From assembly GCA_028023455.1 (NCBI GenBank), contig JAQFVV010006313.1:1496992-1560991 (forward strand): DNA of 64,000 nt, written 5' to 3'. The translations under genes were made by a program, and so were the position numbers. Source of the DNA: Epiperipatus broadwayi. Taxonomy: Eukaryota > Onychophora > Udeonychophora > Euonychophora > Peripatidae. The notes under the pieces are model-generated. The model saw nothing but the letters and a program-made list of their open reading frames with translations, made no database searches and was not told the DNA's origin. Of the stretch, positions 1 to 10,900 are shown piece after piece (the first letter of the stretch is position 1; the number at the start of each line of letters is the position of its first letter).

Positions 1-1010
1 GGTTGCTTAAAATTGATAAAAGATGAGAATCCAGAAATGCTTCTTGTATATTGTGTTATTCATAGGGAAAATTCGGTAGCTAACAACATTTCTCCTGTTC
101 TAAATGAAGTGCTAAATGTAGTCATAAAGTGTATCAATATTATTAAAGATAGTGCCAAATGTGAATGTCTCTTTAAGTTATTTGGTGAAGAACAAAATGA
201 AGATCATGTGAAACTTACACTTCACACTGAAGTAAGATGGCTCTCGAAAGGGAACTGCTTGAAAAGATTTATTGAGCTATTTGATACTTGTAGTGAATTT
301 TAAGCGACAAACCTAAAATGAAAAGTCTGTTAACAATTGGTGGTAAGACATTTGTGAGTTATTTAGCTGATATCTTTGAAAAACTAAATATATTAAATAA
401 ACATCTTCAAGGGATAAATAAAACTCTTGTCAATGCAAAAGCAAAGATATTTGGTTTTATTACCTTTATTGAATTATGTCAAACATATATTTATAACAAA
501 AATTTTGAAAAGTTTCATTGGCTACAAAAATGTGAATTGACTGATACCACTATACATGTTATTGTTGATCATCTGAAAATTTTATCAACTGATTTAAAAG
601 ATTTTCAGATTTGAAACAAATTGATTTACCAACTTGGATGATGCATCCAATGTTAATTGATTTGTCTGACATTTCAAATATGCAGTATTAAGAAGAACTC
701 ACAGAAATGCAAAATGATGAGTTCATTTAAAACTTTATTTGATATAAAATTGGGTGATGGCATGGCTTTGTGAGGTAACCAAAATCAAATATCCAAATGC
801 AACCAAATGTGCAAGAGAACTCTTGCTGCCATTTCCATCTTCATATTTAGCTGAATGCAGATTTAGTGCCATAAATGATTTGCTACTAAAAAAAAAGAAA
901 TAGGTTTGATATAAAAAATGGAGAGATTTGAGACTGAAGTTAACTAAATTGGAACCTGATGTAAAATCTCTTTGCAGCAAGCATCTGACTAAATTTAAAT
1001 AATAAATAAT
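1..1010 (+). pseudogene. hAT transposase remnant (ZBED5/FAM200/SCAND3-like), 5' end outside window
   Basis: The first reading frame is open from base 1 to the stop at 301 and contains HTEVRWLSKGNCLKR, the hallmark of the ZBED5/FAM200 branch of hAT transposases. The frame then shifts; 318-614 continues with YLADIFEKLNILNKHLQG, also typical. A third stretch (about 790-1000) reads LLLPFPSSYLAECRFSAIND and ends with a LEPDVKSLCSKH-like tail, the C-terminal hAT dimerisation region. In-frame stops and frameshifts separate the blocks, so no functional transposase can be made. In living relatives this protein cuts and pastes DNA with terminal inverted repeats and 8-base target duplications. Family identification rests on recognised motifs. 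The N-terminal zinc finger lies off the window's left edge. Confidence 0.85.
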
Positions 1011-1258
1011 TACTAATAATTAAAATAATATAGAAATTTTTTTTATTAAAATTTTTTTGAACTTGAATTTCAATTCTCCGTTATATGTTTTGAAAATTTA
1101 CTTACTGTATTTGCACAATAATTTCCTAGTTATTTCGTCATAAAACCTATCATTCAAGTTTTTTAGTGAACATTTCAATTTTTGAATATTAAAAATTATG
1201 TTTACGTCAGGGAAGCATAAGAATTTTAGAAAGAATTTGGTGGAACACAGCAAAAAAA

Positions 1259-1280
1259 GGTGGGAAACACTGGTCTATAA
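1259..1280 (+). mobile_element. hAT 3' terminal inverted repeat and candidate 8-base target site
   Basis: Bases 1259-1272 read ggtgggaaacactg, whose complement starts CAGTGTTTCCCACC, the usual form of hAT-family ends. It lies about 260 bases beyond the transposase C-terminus, as expected for a 3' terminus. The next eight bases, gtctataa (1273-1280), are the candidate target duplication. The 5' copy lies outside the window, so this cannot be confirmed here. Confidence 0.65.
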
Positions 1281-1551
1281 CTAACAAAAAATTTATTGAT
1301 AAATACACTACTTTTATAATTGAAAGAGATATTGAATTTTAAAAATAATGTTTATTAATCTTAGAATATTATATCAACTCATAAAAAATATTATAAATTT
1401 TTGATATTAATTTAGTGGGGAAAAGGTTTTTTTTTCTTTTATACTTAATTTGAAGGGTGGATAATTTTAAAAACCTATACTGTTTAATAAACTTTCACAA
1501 AACTATTCTTTTATTAAAATATAAAAACTTCAAAATATGAGTAATTGTTAT

Positions 1552-1596
1552 AGATGTGCTCATCAAAAATGCTACGCATTTTTCATGAGCACATCT
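1552..1596. repeat. Near-perfect 21-bp inverted repeat with a 3-base loop
   Basis: Bases 1552-1572 and 1576-1596 are reverse complements with a single mismatch (C opposite C), separated by the loop TAC. The structure ends one base before the tRNA-like SINE head at 1598. It could form a hairpin in RNA or cruciform DNA. Its role is unknown. Confidence 0.8.
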
Positions 1597-1597
1597 T

Positions 1598-1690
1598 GCA
1601 TTGGTGGTCGAGAGGTCAGCGCGACTGCCTTACAAGCAGTTGCCCGGATTGCGGGTTCGCATCCTGGCCGATGCTATGACACTTGAAAAA
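1598..1690 (+). mobile_element. tRNA-derived SINE head (tRNA-Val-UAC-like)
   Basis: 1598-1674 folds as a tRNA: acceptor GCATTGG pairs with CCGATGC, the A box TGGTCGAGAGG matches the Pol III consensus, and a perfect 5-bp anticodon stem ACTGC/GCAGT encloses the loop CTTACAA, whose anticodon would be TAC. The B box GGTTCGCATCC departs from consensus by one base. The same block continues into tatgacac and recurs at 2391-2450 (minus) and 56398-56490, with the shared tail, so this is a dispersed repeat and not a single-copy tRNA gene. An A-run follows. Confidence 0.7.
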
Positions 1691-2233
1691 AAAAAAAAGC
1701 GTAGCAAACTTAACACAATTTATGTATATAAACTATTTTATGAAAAATTTATGCATCAATGGACATATAAGTTAATCTATAATTTAGTTTATGTTTTTGC
1801 AAAATTCCTTTAATTTAAAGTAATCAATGATATAATATATATTTTAGTTTATTTTTTCATTGTTTTTGAGAAAGGAAAGTCATTACAAGCTAATAATCGA
1901 TTAATAATTTTAAAAAGTAATAATTTTTATTAATTATAAAAGTGTACTATTATATTATAATGATTATAATTGAGACTATAATGTTTTTTTTAAAAAAATA
2001 ACGATTTATTTAAATGATTTATACAATTTTATACAATGATGATTACATGAATATAGCCAAATGAGAAGTGGAAATATACATGAATGTTGGATCAACGCTT
2101 CAGTAGTCCATACTTTGTCCCAGTTGAACAATTATGTATGCCTCATTGAGCCTTGAAGCTTCATAAAAGAACAATAAGAATTTGGCAATAACTTTAAATA
2201 ATTTAAAAAAGGATTATAAAGAATTAAAAGCAA

Positions 2234-2257
2234 CCCCCCCCCCCACACACACACACA
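2234..2257. repeat. Poly-C followed by (AC)n
   Basis: A run of eleven C is followed directly by an (AC)n tract. This is simple sequence only. Confidence 0.9.
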
Positions 2258-2380
2258 AGAAAACCGCCACAAATAACGTCCTTGCTTGTTAATTATTGTG
2301 CCTAAAATCACATTTCTTTATCCTTAAAAGTTATTTGACAATATTACTTAAAGTCATATAAAGTTTACATAATCTGTAGT

Positions 2381-2450
2381 CCCCCCCCCCCATGTGTCAG
2401 AGCATCAGCCGGGAAGCGAACCCGCTAAGCCGGGATAACCGCTTGCAGGT
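2381..2450 (-). mobile_element. 5'-truncated copy of the tRNA-like SINE
   Basis: On the minus strand this reads from the anticodon loop region through a B box GGGTTCGCTTCC, the acceptor 3' strand and the shared tail tgacacatg, ending in a homopolymer (poly-C on the + strand at 2381-2390). It corresponds to the 3' two-thirds of the elements at 1598 and 56398. Truncation at the 5' end is usual for retroposed SINEs. Confidence 0.65.
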
Positions 2451-3290
2451 TTTTCTCTTTAAATCATTTACTAATAACAACATATCCAACAATCAAGACT
2501 TTCATCACAAACTGACATTTAACAAAGCTATAATGAAAAGTACAAAATTATTTTAATGCTTAAAGAATGTTCTTTTTTTTTTTTTTTACAAATGAAAGTC
2601 TAAAAATATTCTGTGATTTTCTCTAGGAAAGGTAGGTTATATATTGAATAAATAAAAAAAAAAAATAATAATGCTTTTTATCTGTTATCGTTGATGATTG
2701 ATAAAAACATCACACATTTAAAAATAAATAATGGTAAAAAAATTAAATGAACAGATACATTAATCAATAGCATTTGATGTAAACATACCTCACTAAGACG
2801 AATTTCTCTTATTTTAGTCATTTATATATTCATTTAAGAGATGACATCAATTTAGACTGTGATTAAACTGAACATGGTGGTCCATCTTATGTATGTCAAA
2901 ATTCTGCAGGAATAATAACATAAAGACCAGTCATTAGAAAATCATTGTGGATTAAATGCATAGTTCTCAACCTATATTACAAAATAGATTATGATGATGA
3001 AATAGTTGAGTATTTGATAAAGTGAACATTAATATAAAAGCAAACATTAATATTGTTGTAATCTGTTTTAGCTAAAGTTGTATAAACACTAAAAATAGGA
3101 TTTTTTTCTATAAAGAAATGCCATTATACTAATTAGCATCAAAAATGTTGAAAATGAAATTGAAAATGACTAACAATGATACGGTCTAAATAATAGAAAG
3201 GCCACTGAACGGAAAAATAAACAAAACCAAAACCATTTAACTGAAGGAGGGGGACACACAATATGCATATGATTGCTATGAATTTACCCA
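2451..3290. other. AT-rich sequence without recognisable features
   Basis: Only short A and T runs and scattered stops are seen. No coding frame, RNA or repeat family was recognised. Confidence 0.6.
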
Positions 3291-3313
3291 ATAATAATGA
3301 CAACAATAATGAC

Positions 3314-3386
<73 letters not shown>

Positions 3387-3458
3387 GTAGTAGTAGTAGT
3401 AGTAGTAAAAATAATAATAATAATAATAATAACAACAACAATAATAATAATAATAATA

Positions 3459-3518
<60 letters not shown>

Positions 3519-3547
3519 GTGACAATGATAATAATAATAATAACAAT
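3291..3547. repeat. Compound trinucleotide array (AAT)n(AGT)n(AAT)n(GAT)n
   Basis: About 255 bases of trinucleotide repeat in ordered blocks: AAT, a short AGT block near 3386-3406, AAT again with a few AAC units, then GAT near 3459-3516, then AAT. The blocks show point mutation followed by local expansion. The long homopolymeric open frames here are artefacts of the repeat. Confidence 0.95.
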
Positions 3548-3634
3548 GTCCTGATTATTTAGCAGACACAAAGAAAGTCTATAATTAGAAAGAGAAAAAC
3601 TAACTTTTTCACATGTGCCTTAAATGCTTGTATA

Positions 3635-3765
3635 GTAGTCAAACAATGTTGTTTTGACTTTGGAGGAACTTTCAAACCTCAACACAAGATAGGGACTTTA
3701 TAAAGATAAGAGTGACCATCTTATCTTTAACCTAATGTTTTATTTATATAGACCAATCTGAAGCA
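3635..3765 (-). repeat. Dispersed foldback repeat, family F (partial)
   Basis: This segment, read on the minus strand, matches the repeat at 52900-53000: a block around ggttaaagataa, then tatcttgtgttgaggtttg. It is a single arm of a family whose better copies near 52.6 kb form hairpins. It has no coding content. Confidence 0.5.
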
Positions 3766-4485
3766 ACTTCTTGAAGATATCACTCCCTTTACATTTAAAT
3801 CCACTATTACCTTTACATAAAATAATAATAATGATGATGATAATGAAGGGATAATAATATTGTTATAATAGTGTCTTTATACAATTATGGAAATACTTTT
3901 TACATGAAGAATATCTATATAAATGTTTATTAGTTTGTTTCTTTGTAACTTTATAACCTAACAAATATTACCTCGATATTGAAGAATCTTGCATGATTTT
4001 CCTTGCCTTTTTGTATAGAATTTTATTAGCATATAATTTTTGCTTTAATTATTTTTTAAGAAGTTGTAATTTGCATTATAATAATGTGTTTAAAATCTAT
4101 CTTGGAATTGTTTGCAAATGTCATCATAACAACACCAAAAGAGGGCAGCACCAATTAAGAGATTACAGAGATTATGAGAGATGCAAAAAGTAAAATGAAA
4201 ATGTTTGGTAGATTGCAGTTTATGGATAATAAAAAAATAGCTTTAATAGTAATTAATTGGGTTATGAGTAAAGGGCAGGTAACAAGATGGGTGAGAAAGT
4301 TAATGTGGTATGCAAAAGATTTGGATAAAGAATTTGCAACAATATATTTGTACAAAAGATGGGATGATTGTGTTAAGAGGATTATTGAGTGTTATAGTAG
4401 TAAGGAATGAGATAAAAGAATAAATTTATTAATAAAGACTAGGGAGTTAGAGAGATGGAGAAATAGTATGGAGAGTAAAAAGAGT

Positions 4486-4488
<3 letters not shown>

Positions 4489-4559
<71 letters not shown>
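4489..4559. repeat. (AT)n microsatellite inside the LINE remnant
   Basis: About 70 bases of alternating A and T interrupt the LINE-derived reading frame. They arose by expansion after insertion of the LINE. Confidence 0.95.
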
Positions 4560-4567
<8 letters not shown>

Positions 4568-5035
4568 CAGAATATTAGGTGTAAGTTAATATATGATAAT
4601 AGTAAGGAAAGTAGTTTATTGTTTAAGGCTCGAACGAGATCTTTAGCTACAAAAGAATATACATGTAAATGGAAAAATATAGGTGATTTATTTTGTAAAT
4701 TATGTAAGGAAGGAAGAGAAAATATTAGGCATTTGTTAATTGAATGTAAATGTTTGAAAACAGAAAGGGTACATATAATGAAGTTGTGGAAAAATAAATA
4801 TGAAAAGAGTGATTATACAGAAAGTGAATTATTGGTTTTTATGCTGGGTTTGGGAAAAGATAAAGAGGGATTTAGATATAAAGGTTATAGAATTGACAAA
4901 GATTATGTTGTGGAAATGAGATAGAGCAGATTATGGGTAAATTTAGAGTGGGGAATGTAAAATAAAGTGGCTAACAGATTTATCTGGGCATAATTGCTGA
5001 GATATTCTTGACTTCGTTTGAGGAGAAGCCATAAT

Positions 5036-5060
5036 ACATCACATCACATCACATCACATC
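5036..5060. repeat. (ATCAC)n tail of the LINE
   Basis: Five tandem copies of a 5-base unit lie at the 3' boundary of the LINE remnant. Such tails form during target-primed reverse transcription in some LINE clades. Confidence 0.8.
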
Positions 5061-5109
5061 GAGTTGGAAAATGTTTTAAATAAAAATTATAGTTTTTGGT
5101 GAAGTAAAG

Positions 5110-5880
5110 TAAAACATGATTTTGTAAATAAATTTTAAATTACTAAATTGCATTTGTACTATGTATTTAATTATTTATTTGAATAATGGCAATTTAGATT
5201 ATTTATAAAAATGAAATTGATAAACTTTTAGGATTTTGTTTAAATATATGTTTAACATGTGTTAAAATAAAATTTAAAATGATATGGGCTTTTGGCTGAA
5301 TATAAATATATTAACTTCTATTTATTGACTAAGATACTAATGTAAATATGATAATAAAAAGATAGACAATATTTGATTTTGTAAATGTATTTTAAATTAA
5401 TTTCATTGTGTTTGTACTGATTTAATTTCTCATTTGGGTAGTGTTAATTTTGTTCAGTTATAAAAATGAATTTGATGAACTTTTAGGATTTTAGTTTAAA
5501 TATATATTTAACACATGCTAAATTAAAATGTCATGGGTAGAGCAAGAAAAATGCTACAGGATTTGATAAACTTTCATTATTAAATTGATACATTTTTTTT
5601 TTTTTAAAATGTCAGTTTAAATAGATTTAACACACAAAATAGTAAATTTTAAAATGCTGTTGGTACAACAAGGGAATAACTACTGACTTAATAAACTTTT
5701 ACTATTTCTGTTTAATTGTATTCTCATGTGATAAAGTAAGTTTTAAATATATTTAATTATCACATGAGAAAGTAAACATTAAAATGTCAAGAGTATTTGC
5801 CTGATTTTAAATATATTAACCTCCATTTATTAAGTAAATACTAATATATGTAAGAAATATAAAAAAAAACAGAAAGATAG
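5110..5880. repeat. Diverged tandem repeat, period about 255 bases, about three units
   Basis: The block ttttgtaaat...ttttaaatta recurs near 5120 and 5378. A second block, tatattaacttctatttattga near 5305, recurs in altered form near 5810, about two periods away. Unit ends contain gtttaaatatat and aaaatgtca-like words. The units are too diverged to define exact boundaries by eye. No coding potential or hammerhead core was seen in it. Confidence 0.5.
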
Positions 5881-6272
5881 TCTTCCATTATATATCTTCT
5901 AAAAAAATGTCAAGATAGAATAAATAAAAAAAGGTAACCTTTTACTTTATATATATAAATATAATATGCTTGTTCGGAGGTTTTGGTAAAACTCCATCTA
6001 TTGATCATAAATGCAAGCGATAGCAAGTTACATGATTTATAACTTGTTTTTGTTTTTCATAAATATACCTTTAAAGGTTTTTGCACTGATATATATTACA
6101 GAAGCTTTGACTATGTGGTGAAACTGAACTGATATCAGACCCATGTAGCTATCTGGCTTGTTAGGTTGGGTTTGAAAACATTGCATATCTGAAAAATTCA
6201 TGCTTGGAAACTGATAGGAACTTGTTGCATAAACACACAGAGTTAGTGTTTAGATCTAGTTTCTAGCCCTAT

Positions 6273-6319
6273 CCTTCACTGATGATAGCAAATTAGCTTG
6301 AAATCAGCTGATCTGAAGG
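6273..6319 (+). ncRNA. Type I hammerhead ribozyme, family C copy 1
   Basis: Core strand CTGATGA (6279-6285) and GAAA (6300-6303) are intact. Helix I pairs CCTTCA (6273-6278) with TGAAGG (6314-6319). Helix II pairs AGC with GCT around AAATTA. Helix III is short and palindromic, ATC-AGCT-GAT, ending in the T-C cleavage dinucleotide, so cleavage is predicted after 6313. Every required core base is present. Confidence 0.85.
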
Positions 6320-6686
6320 TGGAGCCAATAAAAGAGATAGTGAATTCTGACTCTTTTGACATTTACGTAAACAAAAAAGATGCTTGTTTGAAGGTTTTGG
6401 TAAAGCTCCATCTATTGATCATAAATACAAGTGATAGCAAGTTACATGATTTATAACTTGTTTTTGTTTTTCATAAATGTAACTTTAAAGGTTTTTGTAA
6501 TGATATATATTGCAGAGGCTTTGACTATGTGGTGAAACTGAACTGATATCAGACCCATGTAGCTATCTGGCTTGTTAGGCTGGGTTTGAAGACATTATGT
6601 GTCTGAAAAATTCATGCTTGGAAACTGATAAGAACTTGTTGCATAAACACTTGGAGTTAGTGCTTAGATCTAGTTTCTAGCCCTAT

Positions 6687-6733
6687 CCTTCACTGATGAT
6701 TGCAAATTAGCTTGAAATCAGCTGATCTGAAGG
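6687..6733 (+). ncRNA. Type I hammerhead ribozyme, family C copy 2
   Basis: The motif is the same as in copy 1, 414 bases further on: CTGATGA at 6693-6699, helix I CCTTCA/TGAAGG, helix III ATC-AGCT-GAT, predicted cleavage after 6727. One base change in helix II (A to T) weakens it to a two-pair stem, so activity may be lower than in copy 1. Confidence 0.8.
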
Positions 6734-6877
6734 TGGAGCCAAAAGAGATAGTGAATTCTGACTCTTTTGATGTTTATGTAAACAAAAATACACTTGTTTG
6801 GAGGTTTTGGTAAAGCTCCATCTATTGATCATAAATGCAAGCAATAGCAAGTTATGTGATTTATACCTTGTTTTTGT

Positions 6878-6878
6878 T

Positions 6879-6948
<70 letters not shown>
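6878..6948. repeat. (TA)n microsatellite
   Basis: Alternating TA with one short break near 6905 truncates the third family C monomer. Confidence 0.95.
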
Positions 6949-6949
<1 letters not shown>

Positions 6950-6959
6950 TTAATGTAAT

Positions 6960-7145
6960 TAGACAGGATATTTGAATTCAGACTTTCAAGTTCCATTTAG
7001 TCATTCATTCCAACATGTACAACTGATATATGTGATCACATATATGTGAAAAAGATAAATGATCTCCAATATATGTATTTTGTACTGAACCAGTGCCCAT
7101 CAGTTGGTTCAGATCAATATCTCTTACACAGATATATAATAAGTA
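6960..7145 (-). mobile_element. Hammerhead-bearing repeat, family A, decayed copy
   Basis: Read on the minus strand, this begins with a hammerhead-like block (7066-7107) and continues downstream through aaacatctttttc-type sequence toward a gaattcaaatatcc box resembling a Pol III B box. It belongs with the copies at 23880-24085 and 53450-53640. The ribozyme core is mutated (see the separate entry). Confidence 0.6.
7066..7107 (-). ncRNA. Degenerate hammerhead motif, family A
   Basis: Alignment with the intact copies shows CTGATGG in place of CTGATGA and AAAA in place of GAAA. Helix I (CCAA/TTGG) remains and helix II is only partly preserved. Loss of A9 and G12 should abolish self-cleavage. Confidence 0.65.
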
Positions 7146-7232
7146 CCCAGTTTATATTAAGATAAAACAACGACTTTGAAATTGAATTGTTTCAAAAATG
7201 GGGTGAAAAGAAAAAGAAGAGATATCTGAGAC

Positions 7233-7990
7233 ATGGATAATGATGGAAATGATACTGAGGAAAATAAAGATATGCATCAGGAATTTAAGCAAAGTCAGCT
7301 AGAGTTCAAAGCATTACCAAGAGTAGAAATTAATAAATTCAAAGTGGAAATAAGAGAAATAAGACATGAGATATTAGGAAAGGTAGAGAAAAACCAAAAA
7401 AGCATAGAGTTAGATTTGGTTAAAGAAAGTCAGGAAGTTAAAAAGGAAGTTGAGGACATAAGATATGTAAGTGAAGAGAAGGATGAATTAGAAAATGTAG
7501 ATCAAAGAATAGAAGATAATTTAAAAGAGTTTTCACAAGAAACTAAAAATGCATAGGCTAAAGTAAATGTTTGTTTTAAACATAGACGTAAAATAAAAAG
7601 AAAGATCAGGGTATACAATTTTAAGGCTGAAACAGAAGCCATCTACAGAGCAATGTTAGATAACACACTCAAAAATGCTATAGAAGATGAATTGTTTTTT
7701 TTTCACTGTTGTCAATATGATTAAAGACAAAGTAAGTCAGTTTGAAGAATTGAAGGGTTTTGCTAAGTATAAAGGTTTTCAGTTATACGAAGTTGAAAGT
7801 GTAACGGAATGTGAAAGAGACAAGGCAATAAATTATAGGCAGGAAAACATGAAGATATGGAAAGTAATTTATATTAGAGGGTTAGTAGAAAGAAAAAAGA
7901 ATCGCCTGATTGAGCGTAATTGACAGTAATGGATGGAATGTTAAGGTAATGGAAAGAATTAAAGGATCGATGTGGACTATGAGTTGAATA
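7233..7990 (+). pseudogene. Unrecognised broken coding remnant with coiled-coil N-terminus
   Basis: The frame 7233-7553 encodes 107 residues, almost all charged or polar and rich in E, K and I in heptad-like spacing, which predicts a coiled coil. After the stop, the sequence stays coding-like in other frames; 7687-7920 gives a further 78 residues. Purine-rich coding-strand composition differs from the AT-rich flanks. I do not recognise a family. A coiled-coil ORF1 or gag-like protein of a retroelement is the most likely source, but no zinc knuckle or enzyme motif is visible, so this is inference. Confidence 0.35.
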
Positions 7991-10900
7991 AAACTTTTGA
8001 TGGAGTGATAAACCTGAATAGAATGTCATTATTTAAAACTAAAATAATAAGTTAAAAAAAAAATGAGGAATTGTTTTCATAAAATAATAATAATGGAGAC
8101 TTCACTGGATAAAATATTTTTTTTCTGGCATGCACATATTCGTAATGAAAAAAGTAAAAAAAAAGGATCTTCATAAATAAATGGGTCAAATTAATGATTT
8201 AAAGTAATGTTTGTAGGATTAAGTAAATTAATAAAATAAAGGAAACACATATAATAAAATCAAAGTAAACAAATAAATAAAAACATCTGTAGAAAAATAA
8301 TAAAGCAGCAAAATAAAATAAAGTTTTTTTTTTTTTTTTGAATACACACAGAATAATAAAAGACAGTTAAATGAATATGTTAAAATAATGTTCAGAAGGA
8401 TTTAAAATGATATTGTAAGTTTAATATAAATAAAATGTAAATCTAAGTTTAAGTTAGGAATGTAGTAGAAATTAGTATTGAAAGAAAGCAGTGTAGAAAC
8501 ATAGAATAATGTTTAGGGAAGGAGTAAAAGTGTAAAGCTGTAAACTGAATGAAAATAGTACCCGTAATGGACTAGCAGGGAAAAATATTCTCAGGGGTGA
8601 GTCCCCATTCTCTTTAAAATGCACACTGGGAACATCCAGAGTAAGCTGCAAATCACTTCTTTGGGGGAGATTCCCCAAATTTCATATTTCCAAAGCGTAA
8701 GCTGAATTGGTTAGGCAAGGAATCCTGCCATTCACAGCGATCTTTTTTTCCAAAGTCCAGTAGGAAAAAATGGCATATGAAGCTTCATTTCACATATGTG
8801 TAAGTCAGTATAAGCCAGCAAATTTTGCTTCCACCTCATCTTAAAATCCCTGTCTTACCAGAAAGGAGTATTGTCCCAGTGGTCATCATTCAGTACAAGA
8901 TAATTGCAAGAAAGGTTATCAGCCTAAAGAGAAGAAAAGCATGATCAAAGAAGATTACCCTCAGCATGTATAGTCCAGATACTTAGAAAGAAACTTAGAA
9001 AAATAATAATTAATGTAAATCATTCAAAATATGTTAAGGAACTTTCCAGATATAAAAATGGTCAAAGTGACACATTTTACCCTTGTTCGGGGAGTGGGGT
9101 AATGTACTGCTACTAGATAGCACTCCATATAAAATTGTATTAAAAATTATTAAAAATAAAAATTTTCATAAACAACAAACATTTTAAAAATAAAGTTTTA
9201 ATAAATAAAATCACTGCAAAATAATTTATCCATAAATAATTGAATTAATTAAAATATCCCATTTGAAAAAAAGTAAAAGTTTAAAGAGTTTTTGTTATTC
9301 ATTTAAAACAGTTTGCCAAAAGTCAGAATAAGTTGAGAGAGTTGTTGTTTATAAAAGTTTAGATTTTTTTTTTAAAAGAGGAAATTAATTTTGGGAAAAA
9401 TTAAACTCTGCATCATTCGTAAAGTTTTACGAATTAATTCAGGGGAGAGAATTTAACTGAGAAAATTTTAAAGTATTAAAATAAAAAAAATAAATTTTTA
9501 AAACTAAAAAAAACCTCTTTTTTCATTTATTTAAAGAAATAAATATATATGTGCGTAAATAACGAGTTGATTGTAAACATAAATAAATAATAAAATGTGA
9601 GCGTATTGAAAATTTAAAGTATGAAAGTTAAATATTAAAACAAATGAAAGCATATAATTGGAATTTCCCTCAAGAATTGTATACACTCAAGATATATAAA
9701 AACAGAATTAGCAATGGCTACTAATTAAAATCCATAAACAATAGGATTAATTAAACACATCTAAACATTTCAACAATGATAATAGCTGGCAGGTTTAAAA
9801 ATTAATTAAAGAAATGACAACAAGGTCATCATATAAAAAGGGTAAAAATTTTGTCAATCAGTCATATACATATCTAGAGTCAGTCATTCACATATTTAGA
9901 TCCAGTCATCTGTTATACATAGTTTAAAAACAATGCAATGTTAAGCCGAAAGTTGGAAGATATGGCCAGCTTTAGCCTCAGTTCAACAGAACATCAGCTG
10001 TCTGCCTGATAGAAATAATGTCCATTAAACAATTTGAAGTTGCAAGGAATGTCTAACTGCCTGAAAAAAAAAGAAGCATGAAATAGCAATCATTAGACCC
10101 TCAACAGAAGCCTAAAATCCAACCAGTTGGTAAAATACACAGGAAGCAGTAAATAACTTGAAGCCACCACATTTCAAAAATCCTATAGGTAATAACATTT
10201 TCTTATTCCAATTCTGATCTTAATTTAAGTAGCCATTGCAATTTGAAGCCTCCCAGAGTAAGTTGTAATAAATAAACTCTATAGCATGCATAAAATGAAC
10301 TATTGATGTGTGTGTTTGAATGCTTGTAATTATTATAATGCTTTATGTTAAATTACATTACTACTGTATGTCTTTACTTGCATATCATTTGTAAATGATA
10401 CTTATCATTTGTAAGTAATAGGGTTTATATTTGAAAATACATTTATAGCTAAAACATTATATATTTGTGATTTTTTTATTTGCTAAAACTTTATATATAT
10501 TTTTCTTTTAAATAAATAATATAAAAACTCTGGCAGATAATGAAAATTATTCTTCATGTATAAACTAAGATAAACAGAGTAACAAAAGTCTGCTCACATT
10601 TGTGTTTAAATAGACTAATAAATAATTAAAAAAAATAGTGTCGATATAAAGTGTTTATTCCATTGCCTAAAAAGAAATTGATGGTAATGCTATTTATTAT
10701 GGTAAAATGAAGGTTAATGTATTAACACCATTGCAACAGCATGGTTATCAATATAAAAAAATCTTAAAGTGATTCACAAGGTAATTCTATAAAGTAGTTG
10801 TGGACACAAGTTTTACCCTCAAAATATCAGTATTGTGTGCAATGAATCAAATGATAGAAAGAGGAAATTGAAAGAGGCTTGGTTTATTGTGAACTCTAAA

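Larger units (their letters stand above)
4140..5060 (+). pseudogene. 3' end of a non-LTR retrotransposon (LINE) with satellite tail
   Basis: The open segment at 4174-4407 and another at 4619-4921 flank an (AT)n insertion (4489-4559). The second contains FCKLCKEG followed by IRHLLIECKCLKTER, the Cys-Cys-His-Cys cluster found after the reverse transcriptase domain in several LINE clades. The first resembles the connector between the polymerase thumb and this cluster. About 115 bases after the stop the element ends in (ATCAC)n at 5036-5060, consistent with the short 3' satellite tails of CR1/L2- and I-like LINEs. The reverse transcriptase core is absent, as expected from 5' truncation. The clade cannot be fixed from this fragment. 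Confidence 0.7.
5967..6878 (+). mobile_element. Hammerhead-bearing tandem repeat, family C (414-base monomer, 2.2 copies)
   Basis: The motif tgcttgttcggagg at 5967 recurs as tgcttgtttgaagg at 6381 and cacttgtttggagg at 6791, giving periods of 414 and 410. The monomers are nearly identical across their length, and the third is cut off after about 88 bases in a TA tract. Each complete monomer holds a hammerhead ribozyme (6273-6319, 6687-6733). Cleavage at both would release a 414-nt RNA. There is no reading frame. Head-to-tail monomers bounded by ribozymes are what retrozyme-like elements leave in genomes. A diverged single copy lies at 38290-38675. Confidence 0.85.

Noticed and set aside
735-980. 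Minus-strand 81-codon frame over the hAT remnant
   Set aside because: Shadow of the transposase coding strand.
1598-1674. Functional tRNA-Val gene
   Set aside because: The same sequence recurs as a dispersed repeat with a shared non-tRNA tail, and the B box has a substitution; a SINE head fits better.
3139-3571. Poly-Asn, poly-Ile, poly-Leu open frames
   Set aside because: Produced on both strands by the trinucleotide array; the same holds for 51930-52262.
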